Shown here piece after piece: positions 34,101 through 42,187 of a stretch of 64,000 bases of DNA. Position 1 is the first letter of the stretch. Each line of letters starts with the position of its first letter. Below the pieces are notes generated by a model, which saw only the letters and a program-made list of their open reading frames with translations, was not told the DNA's origin and searched no databases. The stretch is from RGIG9115 sp045603225 (GTDB lineage Bacteria > Bacillota > Clostridia > UBA1381), in assembly GCA_045603225.1 (NCBI GenBank), contig JAZULT010000009.1:1-64000 (forward strand), given 5' to 3'. Both the position numbers and the translations under genes were made by a program.

Positions 34101-36841
34101 CGAATAATGAATTTACGGGACTTGTTGACGTGTCAACCATGCTTATGCCGATAGGTGACCTTACGCTTCATGCGTACTGGGCAAAGAATCCTGATGTAAG
34201 AGTTGACGGTGTAACCGTTAATAAAACTGCGATCGGAAATGTTTCAGGAAGTCATACATTTAAATTTGATGCGACATTCCATGAACACGTTATAGGAACT
34301 GTTCAGCTTACAGTTTCAGATGCTCAGAAAACAGCTTCGGGAACAGTTGATATTGTTCTTACAGACAGACAGTATGATTCGTTCGTAAGCGGTGATAAAA
34401 TAAGACTCAGGGAAATATATGAGGGCGATGATACATGGCTGAGTGATGATGCAGAATATGTGCTTGAATACGGTGCGAACGGCAATATCCTCAAAAAAGA
34501 TGATAAGGAAGTTTCATCTGCTGATTTTACAAACTATTATAATGCATATAAGGTTGAATACGATTTAAATGGCGGTACATATAACGGCAGTGATTCTGTT
34601 AATCCGAAGACCGTTAAATGGGAAGATGCAAATCTTATTCCTCAGGGTTTGCCGGCAAAAGACGGCAGTGATTTTACAGGCTGGAAATACGATACAACAA
34701 CTGTCAATGCTCATACTGTATACAAAGACCTTGCAGTAAACTATGATGTAACTTCAGTTACACTTGTAGCACAGTGGGAAGATAAAGAATATAATGATGT
34801 AATTTATGATAACGTAACAGACCCTGTTCGTGAGGATAAGTATATCATTGTAGATCCTAATGGCGGAACATGGGCACATGAAGGTTCGGTTTATACGGAT
34901 GAAGTGAAGCTTCTTATGAATACAGACCGTGTACTTGATGATCCTGTAAGAGATAATTATGTATTTGCAGGCTGGGTTAAAACGAACGGAACCGGTGATG
35001 TAGTTCATATTTATACAGCTCACTGGGAAATTGACGAGATAGGTGAACAGAATCCGGATGAACCCGATGATATTCCTGATATCTATCAGAAGAAGATAAC
35101 CTTCAAGATAGTGAACGGAACATGGTCTGATGATACAACATCAGATATCATAAAGGTTGTAACTCTTAAGGATGCTGCAGGAAATGACAGTATTCACGGA
35201 ACAGCAACACTTACAGCACCTACAGGAATGAAAGGAAATGCAAACTTCATAAACGGTGCATGGGATGTCACACCACCTTCAGAAGTAAGTGGAACAGATG
35301 AAGTCACATACACATATACATATGTGAGAAAAGCAGAACCGTTTGAACCATCCGGGGTGCTCTACATAGTAGAACATTACAAGGTAGGAGAAAACGGAGA
35401 ATATCCAACAGAACCGACAGAAAAAGAAACACTTTCCGGACATATCGGAGAAACGGTAAATGCGACAGCAAAGATATATGACGGATATGCGCTTGATGAA
35501 GGCATTTCAACAATGACAGGAACACTTGTAAATATAAAGAGTGAAGATGATATAGTAGTGCTTAAGTTGTATTACGATACAGACGAAATCGGAGGAGGAG
35601 AAAATCCTGAAGAGCCTGATGAAGTTCCCGATATCTATCAGAAGAAGATAACCTTCAAGATAGTGAACGGAACATGGTCAGACGGAAGATCAGATGACAT
35701 AGTTATTGTTGTTGATCTTCTTGATGAAAATGGAAAGTACAGCAGTGAAGGTACAGGCAATATTAAATCTTATATTCCGGAAGGAATGAAAGCTGATTCC
35801 GGATATAAGGGCGGAAAATGGGATAATGTTCCTGCAGAAACCGTATCAGGTACCGAAGAAGCTGTATACACATATTCATTCACCAAAAAATCCGGTAGCG
35901 GAGGCGGTGGTGGCGGAGGCGCCACAACATATGCACTCCACTACGAAACCAACGGAGGCTCTGAAATTAAGAGTGAACAGCATGTAGAAGGTACAGTCGT
36001 TAATCTTACTAAGGTTCCGGTGAAGGAAGGATATGTATTTGAAGGCTGGCATCTTGATAAGGAACTTAAGAAAGATGCAGAAAAGGTTACAATTACGCAT
36101 ACTATGACTGTTTATGCGGCATGGGTTGAAGACAACGGCGGAGCAGGAAACGGTCATTCAACACCCGGTAGTCTTAACGATGAAGACCACTTTGCATATG
36201 TTGTGGGTTATCCTGACGGAACAGTAAGACCGAATGCTAATATAAGCCGTGCGGAAGTGACTTCAATATTCTTCAGACTTCTCGAAGAGAAGACAAGAAT
36301 GATGAATCTTACATCTTATAACACATTTGATGATGTAGAAGATGATGACTGGTTTAATAAAGCTATATCTACCATGGCAGCGCTGACCGTTGTAAAGGGT
36401 CGCTCTGAAGATGTATTTGCACCGGATGAGTACATTACACGTGCTGAGTTTGCGGCAATCTGTGCAAGATTTGACGATTCTGAATTTGAAGTTGTTGATG
36501 GCTTTTCAGATGTTGAAGGACACTGGGCAGAATCTGAAATTCACGAAGCTGCGGCACATGGCTGGATAAAGGGTTATGAGGACAATACATTCAAGCCGGA
36601 CAGATTTATTACCCGTGCTGAAGCAATGACAATGATTAACAGAGTCCTGAACCGTATACCGGAAACGGCTGACGATTTGTTGGATGATATGGTTAAATGG
36701 CCTGATAACAGCGATGAATCACAGTGGTATTATCTTGCTGTTCAGGAAGCTACAAACAGTCACGAATACGATAAGAAAAATAAAATCTATGAAAAATGGA
36801 CATCAATCATGGCAGTTGATGACTGGACAAAGTATGAATAA
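31175..36841 (+). CDS. Giant vWA-domain surface adhesin with SLH anchor
   Basis: This 1,888-residue exported protein has a signal peptide (to about residue 27). A von Willebrand A domain (about 75-420) carries the metal-ion site DQSGS at 83-87. Beta-sandwich repeats follow, and two copies of a segment containing DIYQKKITFKIVNGTWSD, one followed by a MucBP-like domain (VLYIVEHYKVGENGEYPTEP). Then come a Gly-rich hinge, an InlB-type repeat (YALHYETNGGSEI...GYVFEGWHL) and three SLH repeats (about 1668-1850). The tail with AVQEATNSHEY is shared with the protein at 54488. The SLH part binds cell-wall polymer; the vWA and MucBP parts suggest binding to host or mucus ligands. The start at 31175 has AAAGGA 10 bases upstream. 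The gene is likely LytTR-controlled. Confidence 0.92.
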   Translation: MKIKKILASVVAMAMSASLVPVSTIAAGETTNGTTAEDPVKLEKTLIETVEGMPNELRLEAYVTGSLEKSENSVPTDIVLVLDQSGSMDDKVTSTDADGNSTTQTKLATMKEAVKIFTTNVQKMNTGGDGSDYRVAIVGFASENSNTEILTTEPVRTYSYLENNPQYSYIPVDSSELDRGNVYYIESGTGYESIEYYEYLLASYGWYTDGGRYSGGSLIEVSSTAVYERIVTGPSALYGGAFVNCTAAEISENGRIYEAIEALDGNGATRTDLGMEMAEKIFETQPEGTYDVRKKIVVVLTDGVPTTSSDFSGTVANNAISYAKGMKDKETQVFSLYFGTPSENSVNFMQGMSSNYPDATAYTELGTQAATTYYSAHNNSSAITDVFNEIVYSIAADVNLDEKAVLQDELTKYFKLPDNATGDREDQIRVYTSDRLVDGWGEEKLFENAVVKISEDGKTINVSGFDYAHYCVTTESKSETHEDYGKKLVVYIPIVADENSGTIGGYLPTNVHAGVYEDDVAVEAETTAVGKADDVGMGYVMENDEFFAHIGTDNSYVFNFNAENMKPILDEMLVTKPDGENNEGVKIEYRIYDTNNTTEGAANDDTLIAKLVVEAGDNVDVTDINNWTFEEGMDSSTITVDDGKNSANKIFLIACRTYNINPKYENNPVYNLTYGLLNVTVINEDVHIVGGVIDDGGVISVPDGSAGTLTHDMSQVAVGYTEEIVEGEDSAVMTFALREGYVFRRIIEKTSVNGPLDTSKVLYDIETGENNVNFESDGTYKYQIQKATGGQVVEVYTQPEKFALTTKSDENSLIIDSTTYDYSSTEKLKVPFSAKEGYSITSIKWGETEDTAIELAGKTSEEIEALGVDVIDAVTAEGYDAQGNKKTIVIQGEVAVPRTHDNYVSVVSSPINYKLTYKQYKQVYNNNITTYEPYGEDVTHIVPYNESLVAVPVESGTEKDIDGSNYTLNGWFKNHPNNEFTGLVDVSTMLMPIGDLTLHAYWAKNPDVRVDGVTVNKTAIGNVSGSHTFKFDATFHEHVIGTVQLTVSDAQKTASGTVDIVLTDRQYDSFVSGDKIRLREIYEGDDTWLSDDAEYVLEYGANGNILKKDDKEVSSADFTNYYNAYKVEYDLNGGTYNGSDSVNPKTVKWEDANLIPQGLPAKDGSDFTGWKYDTTTVNAHTVYKDLAVNYDVTSVTLVAQWEDKEYNDVIYDNVTDPVREDKYIIVDPNGGTWAHEGSVYTDEVKLLMNTDRVLDDPVRDNYVFAGWVKTNGTGDVVHIYTAHWEIDEIGEQNPDEPDDIPDIYQKKITFKIVNGTWSDDTTSDIIKVVTLKDAAGNDSIHGTATLTAPTGMKGNANFINGAWDVTPPSEVSGTDEVTYTYTYVRKAEPFEPSGVLYIVEHYKVGENGEYPTEPTEKETLSGHIGETVNATAKIYDGYALDEGISTMTGTLVNIKSEDDIVVLKLYYDTDEIGGGENPEEPDEVPDIYQKKITFKIVNGTWSDGRSDDIVIVVDLLDENGKYSSEGTGNIKSYIPEGMKADSGYKGGKWDNVPAETVSGTEEAVYTYSFTKKSGSGGGGGGGATTYALHYETNGGSEIKSEQHVEGTVVNLTKVPVKEGYVFEGWHLDKELKKDAEKVTITHTMTVYAAWVEDNGGAGNGHSTPGSLNDEDHFAYVVGYPDGTVRPNANISRAEVTSIFFRLLEEKTRMMNLTSYNTFDDVEDDDWFNKAISTMAALTVVKGRSEDVFAPDEYITRAEFAAICARFDDSEFEVVDGFSDVEGHWAESEIHEAAAHGWIKGYEDNTFKPDRFITRAEAMTMINRVLNRIPETADDLLDDMVKWPDNSDESQWYYLAVQEATNSHEYDKKNKIYEKWTSIMAVDDWTKYE

Positions 36842-36850
36842 AATAAGATA

Positions 36851-36897
36851 AAAAATAACAGCATACCGCATTTGTGCGGTATGCTGTTATTTTTTTT
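36851..36897 (+). terminator. Strong terminator of the adhesin operon
   Basis: The perfect 20-bp stem 36851-36870/36875-36894 with loop TTTG is followed by more T residues. Confidence 0.92.
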
Positions 36898-36917
36898 GAT
36901 TAAATTCAATATACCTC

Positions 36918-36946
36918 TTGAATTTTTACGGTAAATATGATAGAAT
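36918..36946 (+). promoter_or_regulatory. Promoter of the serine hydrolase-mnmA pair
   Basis: TTGAAT (36918-36923), a 17-base spacer and TAGAAT (36941-36946), 29 bases before the ATG at 36976. Confidence 0.7.
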
Positions 36947-36975
36947 GATAGAAAAGTCTTGAAAGGTGTCTTAGT

Positions 36976-38160
36976 ATGGATTTTACTTATCTTAAAAATT
37001 TTATGGATAAATTGTCAGAAGAAAAGGTTCCCGGGAATTCGGTGGTGGTATATTTAAATGGTAAAAATGTGTTTTCATATTCTTCAGGTTATTCCGATAT
37101 TGAGAATAAAATCCCGATGAACGGTGGAGAACACTTGTTCATCTATTCATGCTCTAAGGTTACGACTGTGACTGCCGCACTTCAGCTTATTGAAAAAGGA
37201 GAAATTCTTGCGACAGATCCTGTTTATGAATATATACCTGAGTTCAGGGAAATGTATATAAATAAAGAAAACGGAGATGTTGTAAAAGCAAAGAATCCTA
37301 TACTTGTAAAACATTTATTCAATATGACAGCGGGACTTACATATAATTCGGACACGCCTGCTTTTGATAAAGCAAGAGAACTTACAGGCGGTAAGATGAA
37401 TACTGATGTGGTTGCAAGATGCATTGCCGATGACCCACTTTCTTTTGAACCCGGCACACACTGGCAGTACAGTCTGTGTCATGACATTCTTGGCGGTCTT
37501 GTAAGTATTGTGACGGGAAAAAAATTCCGTGACTATGTAAAAGAAAATATATTTGACCCTCTCGGTATGAACGATTCTTACTACCATCTGAATGACAAAA
37601 TCAGAAAGAATATGGCTCAGCAGTATTCATTCGTTCCTGAAGGTGCAGACACTGATTTTGATATTGTAGAAGCTCAGAAGTACGGTAAAACAAACGAAGG
37701 AACAATCGTAAATGTTGGTAAAAAAAATAGTCATATATTCGGTGAAGAATACGACAGCGGCGGTGCTGGAATAATTACAACGGTAGGTGATTACGCAAAA
37801 CTTACAGCAGCACTTGCAAACTATGGTAAAGGTCTTACGGGTGAGAGAATTCTGTCTCCCGGAACAGTCGAACTTATGAGAACAAATACGCTTGGTGAAG
37901 AACAGCTTGGGGATTTAAACTGGTCACAGCTTACAGGTTACGGTTACGGATACGGAGTCAGAACACTTATTGATAAAGCGATGGCAGGTTCGACGGGAGA
38001 AATCGGTGAATTTGGCTGGGGCGGTGCGGCAGGCGCTACTGTGCTTGTTGACCCGAAATATAATCTCGGAGTATTTTATGCACATCATATGCTTAATCCG
38101 AGAGAAGATTATTATCAGCCGAGACTCAGAAATGTTATTTATTCATGTATAGATAGGTGA
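36976..38160 (+). CDS. Beta-lactamase-fold serine hydrolase
   Basis: This 394-residue protein of the class C beta-lactamase/penicillin-binding-protein-like (Pfam Beta-lactamase) group has no signal peptide. The catalytic SxxK motif is SCSK in FIYSCSKVTTV (about 57-67); the second motif tyrosine is probably in HWQYSLCHDILGG (about 163-175), and GWGGAAG near the end stands where the HxG/KTG loop occurs. Members include esterases and D-aminopeptidases; the substrate is unknown. The lack of an export signal argues against a role in resistance to secreted antibiotics. GAAAGGTG precedes the ATG. Only 5 bases separate it from mnmA. Confidence 0.88.
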   Translation: MDFTYLKNFMDKLSEEKVPGNSVVVYLNGKNVFSYSSGYSDIENKIPMNGGEHLFIYSCSKVTTVTAALQLIEKGEILATDPVYEYIPEFREMYINKENGDVVKAKNPILVKHLFNMTAGLTYNSDTPAFDKARELTGGKMNTDVVARCIADDPLSFEPGTHWQYSLCHDILGGLVSIVTGKKFRDYVKENIFDPLGMNDSYYHLNDKIRKNMAQQYSFVPEGADTDFDIVEAQKYGKTNEGTIVNVGKKNSHIFGEEYDSGGAGIITTVGDYAKLTAALANYGKGLTGERILSPGTVELMRTNTLGEEQLGDLNWSQLTGYGYGYGVRTLIDKAMAGSTGEIGEFGWGGAAGATVLVDPKYNLGVFYAHHMLNPREDYYQPRLRNVIYSCIDR

Positions 38161-38165
38161 GAAAT

Positions 38166-39233
38166 ATGAAAGCATTAATAGCAATGAGCGGAGGAGTTGA
38201 CAGTTCAGTTTCCGCATTACTTACACTTGAAAAAGGATATGAGTGCATAGGTGCAACCATGCGACTTTTTGACAATGAGGATGCAGGTGTAAGCAAAGAG
38301 AAAACTTGTTGTTCACTTACTGATTGCGAAGATGCCGCAAGCGTTGCAAGACGCCTCGGTATGGAGCATTATGTGTTCAATTTTAAAGAAGATTTTAAAG
38401 AAAATGTAATTAACAGGTTTACAGCCGAATACGAAAGGGGCGGAACTCCGAACCCTTGCATTGACTGTAACAGATTTCTGAAATTCGATAAAATGCTGCG
38501 TCGTGCAAAAGAGCTCGGATGCGATTATATTGTTACGGGGCATTATGCTGTTATAGAGTATAATGAAAAAACCTGCAGATACGAGCTTAAATGTGCGGCA
38601 GATAAATCTAAAGACCAGACGTATTTTCTGTATTCGCTCACACAGGAACAGCTTGCTCATACTATGTTTCCGCTTGGAACTTTAGAGAAATCCGAAGTGC
38701 GTGAAATTGCCGAAAAAAACGGATTTGTAAATGCACGTAAAAAGGACAGCCAGGATATATGCTTTATTCCTGACGGAGATTATGCCGGATTTATTGAAAG
38801 ATATACCGGGAAAACTTTCCCTGAAGGCGATTTCTGTGATACTGACGGAAATTTTCTTGCAAAGCATAATGGTATAATTCACTATACAATCGGTCAGAGA
38901 AAAGGTCTTGGCGTTGCTTTCGGCAAGCCTGTTTACGTATGCGATAAATGCGTTGAAACGAACAGGGTTATTCTCGGAGATAATGAGGATTTATTCTCAT
39001 CGGAGCTTGATGTGACAGATTTTAACTGGATATCTGTGCCCGGTGCACCGAAGCCTATAAGATGTCATGCGAAAATAAGATATAATCAGAAGGCACAGCC
39101 GGCAACTGTTACACAGACATCGGAAAATACAGTCCATATAGTATTTGACGAACCTCAGAGAGCAATCGCAAAAGGTCAGGCTGCAGTTCTTTATGACGGA
39201 GATACCGTAATAGGTGGGGGTACAATTTATTAA
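38166..39233 (+). CDS. mnmA: tRNA-specific 2-thiouridylase MnmA
   Basis: This 355-residue cytosolic enzyme makes 2-thiouridine at the wobble U34 of tRNA-Lys, -Glu and -Gln, using ATP and sulfur relayed from a cysteine desulfurase. Landmarks are the PP-loop AMSGGVDSSVSA, the first catalytic Cys in NPCIDCNRFLKF, ADKSKDQTYFLY, the second Cys in DSQDICFIPDGDY, and HYTIGQRKGLG. The length is normal for the family. The ATG at 38166 has AGGTGA 5 bases before it; the in-frame GTG at 38157 overlaps that site and was not chosen. It is probably co-transcribed with the serine hydrolase. Confidence 0.97.
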   Translation: MKALIAMSGGVDSSVSALLTLEKGYECIGATMRLFDNEDAGVSKEKTCCSLTDCEDAASVARRLGMEHYVFNFKEDFKENVINRFTAEYERGGTPNPCIDCNRFLKFDKMLRRAKELGCDYIVTGHYAVIEYNEKTCRYELKCAADKSKDQTYFLYSLTQEQLAHTMFPLGTLEKSEVREIAEKNGFVNARKKDSQDICFIPDGDYAGFIERYTGKTFPEGDFCDTDGNFLAKHNGIIHYTIGQRKGLGVAFGKPVYVCDKCVETNRVILGDNEDLFSSELDVTDFNWISVPGAPKPIRCHAKIRYNQKAQPATVTQTSENTVHIVFDEPQRAIAKGQAAVLYDGDTVIGGGTIY

Positions 39234-39267
39234 AAATGTATAAATTTTAAAAAACAAAATTAAACAC

Positions 39268-39296
39268 TTGACAAAAAAGCATTTATCTGTTATAAT
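39268..39296 (+). promoter_or_regulatory. Consensus SigA promoter of infC-rpmI-rplT
   Basis: TTGACA (39268-39273), 17 bases, TATAAT (39291-39296); the leader to infC is about 140 bases. Confidence 0.88.
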
Positions 39297-39440
39297 TAAA
39301 CGGTAAAAACAAGCAGAGCGTCCGCTCTCACCGTACGACGAAGGTTTTGCGGTAAATACAGACATATTGTTTTTGTTTGTGTGCGGATGCTGTTGTATCC
39401 GTTTTTTTGTGCTTATTAATCAGGACAGGAGGGAATTGTT
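39297..39440 (+). ncRNA. L20-type autoregulatory leader with attenuator
   Basis: This is the untranslated leader of the infC-rpmI-rplT operon. In Firmicutes the L20 product binds this leader and causes early termination. Here GAGCGTCCGCTC forms a hairpin near 39317-39328. The end of the leader is a terminator: CGGAT (39384-39388) pairs with ATCCG (39397-39401) and seven T residues follow (39402-39408), before the infC ribosome binding site. Placement and terminator fit the known leader; I did not fold the alternative structure. Confidence 0.75.
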
Positions 39441-39950
39441 ATAAGCAAGGATTTACAAATTAATGAGGAAATTCGCGAAAAGGAAATCAGAGTTGTAGAT
39501 GCAGATGGTAATCAGCTTGGTATGATGGACTCCAAGACAGCTTACGGTCTGGCTTCCGAAAAGGGACTTGACCTTGTTATGATTGCACCGCAGGCAAAAC
39601 CGCCGGTATGTAAAATCATGAACTACGGTAAGTATAAGTTTGAACTTGCCAAAAAGGAAAAGGAAAGCAGAAAGAACCAGAAGGTTATGAATATTAAAGA
39701 AGTTCAGCTTTCTCCATCCATTGATACAAATGATTTTAACACAAAATGTAATCATGCAATACGTTTTCTTAAAAACGGTGATAAGGTTAAGGTTACAGTT
39801 CGTTTCCGCGGACGCGAGGTTACACATTCCGAAATCGGTGAAGCGTTGCTTAAAAGATTTGCCGAACAGGTTAATGAATACGGTTCAATGGATCGTGTAC
39901 CTAAACTTGAAGGCAGAAATATGACAATGTTTCTTTTGCCTAACGCATAA
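39441..39950 (+). CDS. infC: Translation initiation factor IF-3
   Basis: This 169-residue factor binds the 30S subunit, checks the start codon and keeps subunits apart. Landmarks are the N-domain start SKDLQINEEIREKEIRVVD, APQAKPPVCKIMNYGKYKFE, the KNQKVMNIKEVQLSP linker and the C-domain TVRFRGREVTHSEIG. No ATG or GTG exists at the right place. AGGAGG (39427-39432) lies 8 bases before an ATA at 39441, which gives the family's usual N-terminus. An ATT at 39435 is also in frame but only 2 bases from the ribosome binding site. Rare AUU/AUA starts on infC are known and let IF-3 repress its own translation. The first ATG inside (39522) would cut off 27 conserved residues. Confidence 0.95.
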   Translation: MSKDLQINEEIREKEIRVVDADGNQLGMMDSKTAYGLASEKGLDLVMIAPQAKPPVCKIMNYGKYKFELAKKEKESRKNQKVMNIKEVQLSPSIDTNDFNTKCNHAIRFLKNGDKVKVTVRFRGREVTHSEIGEALLKRFAEQVNEYGSMDRVPKLEGRNMTMFLLPNA

Positions 39951-40021
39951 CAGCAAACGGAACGCAGCTTGTAACGGATATTAATCCGCGTACTATTTAT
40001 TATTGAAGGAGTGAAAACACT

Positions 40022-40219
40022 ATGCCGAAAATAAAAACACACAGAAGCTCAGCTAAGAGATTTGGTATTACAAAAAATGGTAAGATTAAAATGAACAGAT
40101 CTTTCAGAAGACACATTCTTACTAAGAAGTCTACTAAGAGAAAGAGACAGCTCAGAAAACAGGCTTACTGCTCACAGGCTAATGCTGCAGTAATCAAGAA
40201 GCTCATACCGTACAAATAA
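40022..40219 (+). CDS. rpmI: 50S ribosomal protein L35
   Basis: This 65-residue, strongly basic protein has the typical L35 start PKIKTHRSSAKRFGIT and the KKSTKRKRQLRK centre. It is a small structural protein of the large ribosomal subunit. It is the second gene of infC-rpmI-rplT, with GAAGGAGTG before the ATG, and is controlled with the operon through the L20 leader. Confidence 0.98.
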   Translation: MPKIKTHRSSAKRFGITKNGKIKMNRSFRRHILTKKSTKRKRQLRKQAYCSQANAAVIKKLIPYK

Positions 40220-40285
40220 TTGCCGGGTTTGAGTAATTATCAGGTGTTAAAGTAAACACAATTTTGAAAGAGAGGTTAATACACT

Positions 40286-40639
40286 ATGGCAAGAGTTAAA
40301 GGTGCTTTAAATACACGTAAAAAACATAAAAAAGTTTTAAAGCTTGCAAAGGGCTTCAGAGGTGCTGAAAGCAAGCAGTACAGAACTGCAAATCAGGCAG
40401 TTATGCGTTCAATGCAGAATGCTTATATCGGAAGAAAGCTCAGAAAGAGAGATTTCAGAAGACTTTGGATTACACGTATAAGTGCGGCTGCAAAGATGAA
40501 TGGAATGAACTATTCTACATTCATGAACGGTCTTAAAAAAGCAGGTATCGAAATGAACAGAAAGATGCTTTCTGAAATCGCTATCGCTGATCCCGCAGCT
40601 TTCGCAGAGCTCGTTAAGAAAGCTCAGGCTGCAAGATAA
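40286..40639 (+). CDS. rplT: 50S ribosomal protein L20
   Basis: This 117-residue protein begins ARVKGALNTRKKHKKVLK and contains KGFRGAESKQYRTA and RISAAAKMNGMNYS, diagnostic of L20. L20 binds 23S rRNA early in assembly and, in Firmicutes, binds the leader of its own mRNA to lower operon expression. It is the third gene of the operon, preceded by GAAAGAGAGG, and followed by a strong terminator. Confidence 0.98.
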   Translation: MARVKGALNTRKKHKKVLKLAKGFRGAESKQYRTANQAVMRSMQNAYIGRKLRKRDFRRLWITRISAAAKMNGMNYSTFMNGLKKAGIEMNRKMLSEIAIADPAAFAELVKKAQAAR

Positions 40640-40654
40640 TTAAACAAAATACGG

Positions 40655-40695
40655 CTGTATCACAGTTTTTATATCTTGTGATACAGTCTTTTTTT
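40655..40695 (+). terminator. Terminator after rplT
   Basis: CTGTATCACA (40655-40664) pairs with TGTGATACAG (40677-40686) and TCTTTTTTT follows. The ribosome binding site of the next gene begins right after it. Confidence 0.9.
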
Positions 40696-40712
40696 GAGGA
40701 GGAAGTAAAAAA

Positions 40713-41597
40713 ATGTTATTATCAACGTCAACGGATTTGTTATCAAAATCCTTAGGTCTTAAGAAAGCCGTGGATATATTGTCGAATGCGGGATTTGATG
40801 CACTTGATTTTTCAGCATTCAGCGAAGAGTTTTTTACAGACGTGCATGATAAAAGCTTTTACACTGAAATAAGAAAATATGCGGAGGATAAAAATATTGT
40901 CTTTAATCAGTCTCACGCACCATTCGTTCCGTCAGGGATGAGAGACAGGGGACGATGTGATGCTAATTTTGAGAGGGTTATTACAGCAATGCGTTTTGCG
41001 TCCTATCTGGGTGTAAAAACGATGGTAATTCATCCGTATCAGTTTTTGAAATATACCGATGAGGGCAGTGCTGAACAACTTTTTGAATATAATGTGAAGT
41101 TTTATAAAAAGCTTATTCCGTATTGCGAAGAGTTTGAAATGAGAGTAGCTATTGAAAATTTATGGCAATATCAAAAGCCGGGCTGGAATAAAATTGACCC
41201 TTCGGTGTGTGCAAATCCGGAAGAGTTTATCAAGTATCTTGACGAGATAAACAGTGATTATGTTGTAGGATGTCTTGATGTCGGTCATGCTGTACTGGTT
41301 TGTCAGGATGTTCCCGGATTTATAAAAAAAGTCGGAAACAAGCGTCTTCAGGCACTTCATGTTCATGATGTTGACGGAATTGCTGATGTACATACACTTC
41401 CGTATTTCGGAATAACCGATTGGGATAAATTTACAAAAGCATTGAGTGATATAGACTATAAAGGTGATTTTACCTATGAAGCGGATGGATTTTATAACGG
41501 AAAACCGCTTGAACTGTATCCTGAATGTGCAGAATTTATGGTTAAAACAGGAAGATTTCTGATTAATAAAATCATAGTACAGAAAGAGGCAAGATGA
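40713..41597 (+). CDS. Sugar phosphate isomerase/epimerase-like TIM-barrel protein
   Basis: This 294-residue protein is of the xylose-isomerase-like/AP-endonuclease-2 superfamily. The pattern includes AVDILSNAGFDALDFS, NQSHAPF, MVIHPYQF, RVAIENLW with the first metal Glu, VVGCLDVGHAV with Asp and His ligands, LQALHVHDVDG, and FTYEADGF with the last Glu. It probably uses a divalent metal to isomerise or epimerise a sugar or inositol derivative. There is no signal peptide. TGAGGAGGAAG lies before the ATG. Its stop overlaps the next start by 4 bases, so it begins a four-gene operon (to 44582). The substrate is unknown. Confidence 0.87.
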   Translation: MLLSTSTDLLSKSLGLKKAVDILSNAGFDALDFSAFSEEFFTDVHDKSFYTEIRKYAEDKNIVFNQSHAPFVPSGMRDRGRCDANFERVITAMRFASYLGVKTMVIHPYQFLKYTDEGSAEQLFEYNVKFYKKLIPYCEEFEMRVAIENLWQYQKPGWNKIDPSVCANPEEFIKYLDEINSDYVVGCLDVGHAVLVCQDVPGFIKKVGNKRLQALHVHDVDGIADVHTLPYFGITDWDKFTKALSDIDYKGDFTYEADGFYNGKPLELYPECAEFMVKTGRFLINKIIVQKEAR

Positions 41598-42187
41598 TGA
41601 GTATTAAAGATAAGTTTACAGAGATATATACATCAAATATAACGCGTCCGGGTGCAGATAAACTTCTTGAATATCTCCAGTCTCCGGCAAGTGATTTTTT
41701 TACCGCGCCTGCCAGTGCGAGATATCACGGAGCGTATGAAGGCGGTCTTGCGGAGCATAGTATTAATGTATATGAATGTCTTAAAGCATATATGGACAGA
41801 AGCCGTGTTAAAGAGATATACGGTCTTGAAGCATCCGATGAAACAATAGCAATTTCGGCGCTCCTTCATGATTTATGTAAAATAAACTGCTATAAACCGG
41901 GATTCCGCAATGTAAAGGACGATAACGGTGTATGGCAGAAGGTTCCGACTTTTGAATTTAACGATGCTCTTCCTTACGGACACGGTGAAAAGTCTGTATA
42001 TATAATAACAGGATTTATGCGTCTGTCACGTGAAGAGGCTTTTGCGATAAGATATCATATGGGATTTTCCGGAACAGAAGACCCGAGAAATGTAGGTAAT
42101 GCTTTTGAAATGTTCCCGCTTGCGTTTGCACTTTCAACAGCAGATATGGAAGCTACTTATTTTCTGGAAGGGAAGGAAGATAAATAA
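41594..42187 (+). CDS. HD-domain phosphohydrolase
   Basis: This 197-residue cytosolic protein has a compact HD metal-binding core: GLAEHSINV (first His), ISALLHDLCKIN (the His-Asp pair), then HGEKSVYI and IRYHMGF. Such proteins hydrolyse nucleotides or phosphodiesters. The fold is close to the short HD proteins found with nucleases or in oligoribonuclease-like YhaM enzymes, but the OB domain of YhaM is missing. It overlaps the preceding gene by 4 bases and is followed directly by the acyltransferase gene, so it is translated as part of the same operon. Confidence 0.87.
   Translation: MMSIKDKFTEIYTSNITRPGADKLLEYLQSPASDFFTAPASARYHGAYEGGLAEHSINVYECLKAYMDRSRVKEIYGLEASDETIAISALLHDLCKINCYKPGFRNVKDDNGVWQKVPTFEFNDALPYGHGEKSVYIITGFMRLSREEAFAIRYHMGFSGTEDPRNVGNAFEMFPLAFALSTADMEATYFLEGKEDK

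Noticed and set aside
39522..39950. infC starting at the internal ATG
   Set aside because: It would delete the conserved IF-3 N-terminal residues 1-27 and has no ribosome binding site.
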